Part shown: positions 5,002 to 5,927 of the stretch, piece by piece
Layout: each line of letters starts with the position of its first letter
Numbering within the stretch: the first letter of the stretch is position 1
Assembly (NCBI GenBank): GCA_017425725.1
Contig: JAFOXU010000159.1
Span: 1-5,927 of the forward strand
Origin: Alphaproteobacteria bacterium
Lineage (GTDB): Bacteria; Pseudomonadota; Alphaproteobacteria; Rs-D84
DNA: 5,927 nt
Direction of reading: 5' to 3'
Notes under the pieces: generated by a model
Seen by the model: only the letters and a program-made list of their open reading frames with translations
The model's database searches: none
What the model was told of the DNA's origin: nothing
Made by a program: the position numbers and the translations under genes

Positions 5002-5927
5002 ATGGAAAATATTTTAAAAAAATGTATAATGTATGTTATGCGTATACGTCCATTTTTTTATAGCCTTGTTGGAATTTGTGCTGCATATACTGTGGCCCAT
5101 GGTGCAACATCTGGCACTAAAAGTTTTATAACAGCGCAATCATTTCCAAAAACTTTTGACGATTTATCTTTTACTGACAGACTGGCCGTTAAGACCGAGG
5201 GGTATGAAATCTGGGACAGTGAATATGATGCCAGTGGTCGCTGCGTAAAAAATTGTGCATACCCGGGTATTACGATACAGGAAGAAGAATACCTTAGTTA
5301 TAAAGCCGGCCAAGAATTACGTGAACTGATTGAAGAAGAAGAGAAGCTGAAAAAAGAAGAAGCAGAAGAAGAAATAGAGGATGAAGAAGAAGTAGTAGTA
5401 GTAGAGGATGAAGAAGAACCTATTACACCAGTCAATCCACATACCAGCAGTTTTTTTGGCGCACCTTTGGCAAGATCTCCTATGGTTGTCACTTCTGATT
5501 TTGGCTACCGAGACCTCGGTTATGGTTCCACATATCATAAAGGGGTAGATTTAAGAGCAGGCTCAGGCACACCAGTATATGCAGCAGCCAATGGAACCAT
5601 AATTAAGGCGGATGACGACGCTGGCGGCAATGAAGGTAAAAAAATAGAGATTGAACATTCTTTTTCACATAGCAATAAAAAGGTTTATACAGAGTATTTG
5701 CATTTAAGTTTACTTAATGTACGTGCAGGCGACACAGTTGTCAAAGGGCAACAAATCGGCAAAGCGGGCAAGACCGGATGTTCCGTAGCACATTTAGATT
5801 ACAGAATAAAATTTGGTGGATATTTTGTGGATCCAACAGGTTCCAAAATAAGACCAAATTTAGGAGATCGACAAAAAGAAACAAATGCTATGGCAACATC
5901 AGGTTACAATTATTTAGTTGGCCCATA
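5002..5927 (+). CDS. Exported M23 (LytM-type) peptidase-like protein, 3' end outside window
   Basis: The open frame runs 308 codons to the right edge, ending in a split codon TA. A signal peptide covers RIRPFFYSLVGICAAYTVAHGA, so the product is probably periplasmic. Next comes a stretch of unknown function with a C-x3-C pair (C81, C85 in GRCVKNCAYPG), then a highly charged Glu/Lys helix and acidic linker (about 94-140). The M23 domain spans about 158-280: SDFGYRD, YHKGVDLRAGSGTPVYAAANG (zinc ligands H179, D183), YLHLS (H234), VRAGDTVVKGQQIGKAGKTG, then VAHLDYRI. M23 enzymes cut peptidoglycan cross-links; EnvC/NlpD-type relatives lack activity and instead activate amidases. Here the last motif is H-L-D, not HxH, leaving catalysis in doubt. 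Start is uncertain: 5002 is the longest, 5029 and 5038 are possible, none with a clear ribosome site. A start at 5038 gives the cleanest signal peptide and would be leaderless. Divergent from htpX. Confidence 0.87.
   Translation, partial: MENILKKCIMYVMRIRPFFYSLVGICAAYTVAHGATSGTKSFITAQSFPKTFDDLSFTDRLAVKTEGYEIWDSEYDASGRCVKNCAYPGITIQEEEYLSYKAGQELRELIEEEEKLKKEEAEEEIEDEEEVVVVEDEEEPITPVNPHTSSFFGAPLARSPMVVTSDFGYRDLGYGSTYHKGVDLRAGSGTPVYAAANGTIIKADDDAGGNEGKKIEIEHSFSHSNKKVYTEYLHLSLLNVRAGDTVVKGQQIGKAGKTGCSVAHLDYRIKFGGYFVDPTGSKIRPNLGDRQKETNAMATSGYNYLVGP
5025..5030 (+). promoter_or_regulatory. Possible -10 box upstream of the 5038 start of the M23 gene
   Basis: A perfect TATAAT lies here, with only a poor -35 candidate (TGGAAA, 5003-5008, 16 bases away). 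If real, transcription would start at about 5037, so translation would begin at the ATG at 5038 with essentially no leader. It conflicts with the longer start at 5002, and it may be a chance match in A+T-rich DNA. Confidence 0.3.
5375..5418 (+). repeat. Short direct repeat with triplet runs inside the acidic linker
   Basis: The 17 bases TAGAGGATGAAGAAGAA occur at 5375-5391 and again at 5402-5418, a 27-base (nine-codon) period, with GTA repeated four times between them (5392-5403). The codons read IEDEEEVVV then VEDEEEP. Changes by whole triplets or by one 27-base unit would keep the frame, so the repeat would alter only linker length. Confidence 0.8.

Noticed and set aside
5375..5418. Repeat cluster as a CRISPR-like array
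   Set aside because: Only two short copies in frame inside a coding region, encoding an acidic linker; no spacers and no cas genes.
5298..5538. Minus-strand Ser/Thr-rich and Phe-rich reading frames
   Set aside because: They are the complement of the GAA/GTA triplet region in the M23 gene; the low-complexity content reflects that repeat, not a protein.

Overview
The window reads as A+T-rich chromosomal housekeeping DNA, most likely from a host-associated or reduced-genome alphaproteobacterium. This is inferred from the low GC, the direct lepB-rnc adjacency (known from Rickettsia) and the composition of the proteins. I cannot name the genus. No mobile element, CRISPR array or phage gene is visible.

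Layout: (1) 1-250, minus strand, the 5' end of a comM/yifB-type AAA+ gene that runs off the left edge. (2) 251-304, a short divergent promoter built as a near-perfect inverted repeat. (3) 323-2228, plus strand, a compact operon lepB-rnc-secG: signal peptidase I, RNase III and the SecG translocon subunit, closed by a strong hairpin terminator. (4) 2287-3236, plus strand, a gene of unknown function with its own consensus-like promoter. Its product carries a GNAT-like segment followed by an HEFAH motif. (5) 3239-3265, a hairpin that looks like a terminator in both directions. (6) 3271-4953, minus strand, htpX, then tdk, then tRNA-Arg(ACG), all reading towards that shared terminator. (7) 5002 to the right edge, plus strand, an exported M23/LytM-type peptidase-like protein with a very acidic linker. 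It is open at the window end.

Most genes are ordinary core functions: protein export and signal-peptide removal (secG, lepB), RNA processing (rnc), membrane protein quality control (htpX), thymidine salvage (tdk) and a tRNA. LepB and SecG act on the same export pathway, so their shared operon makes functional sense. The least ordinary items are the unknown GNAT/HExxH-like protein, the M23 domain whose final HxH motif reads H-L-D, and the symmetric yifB/lepB promoter, which seems to leave yifB almost leaderless. I do not see convincing evidence of a wholly new multi-gene system.
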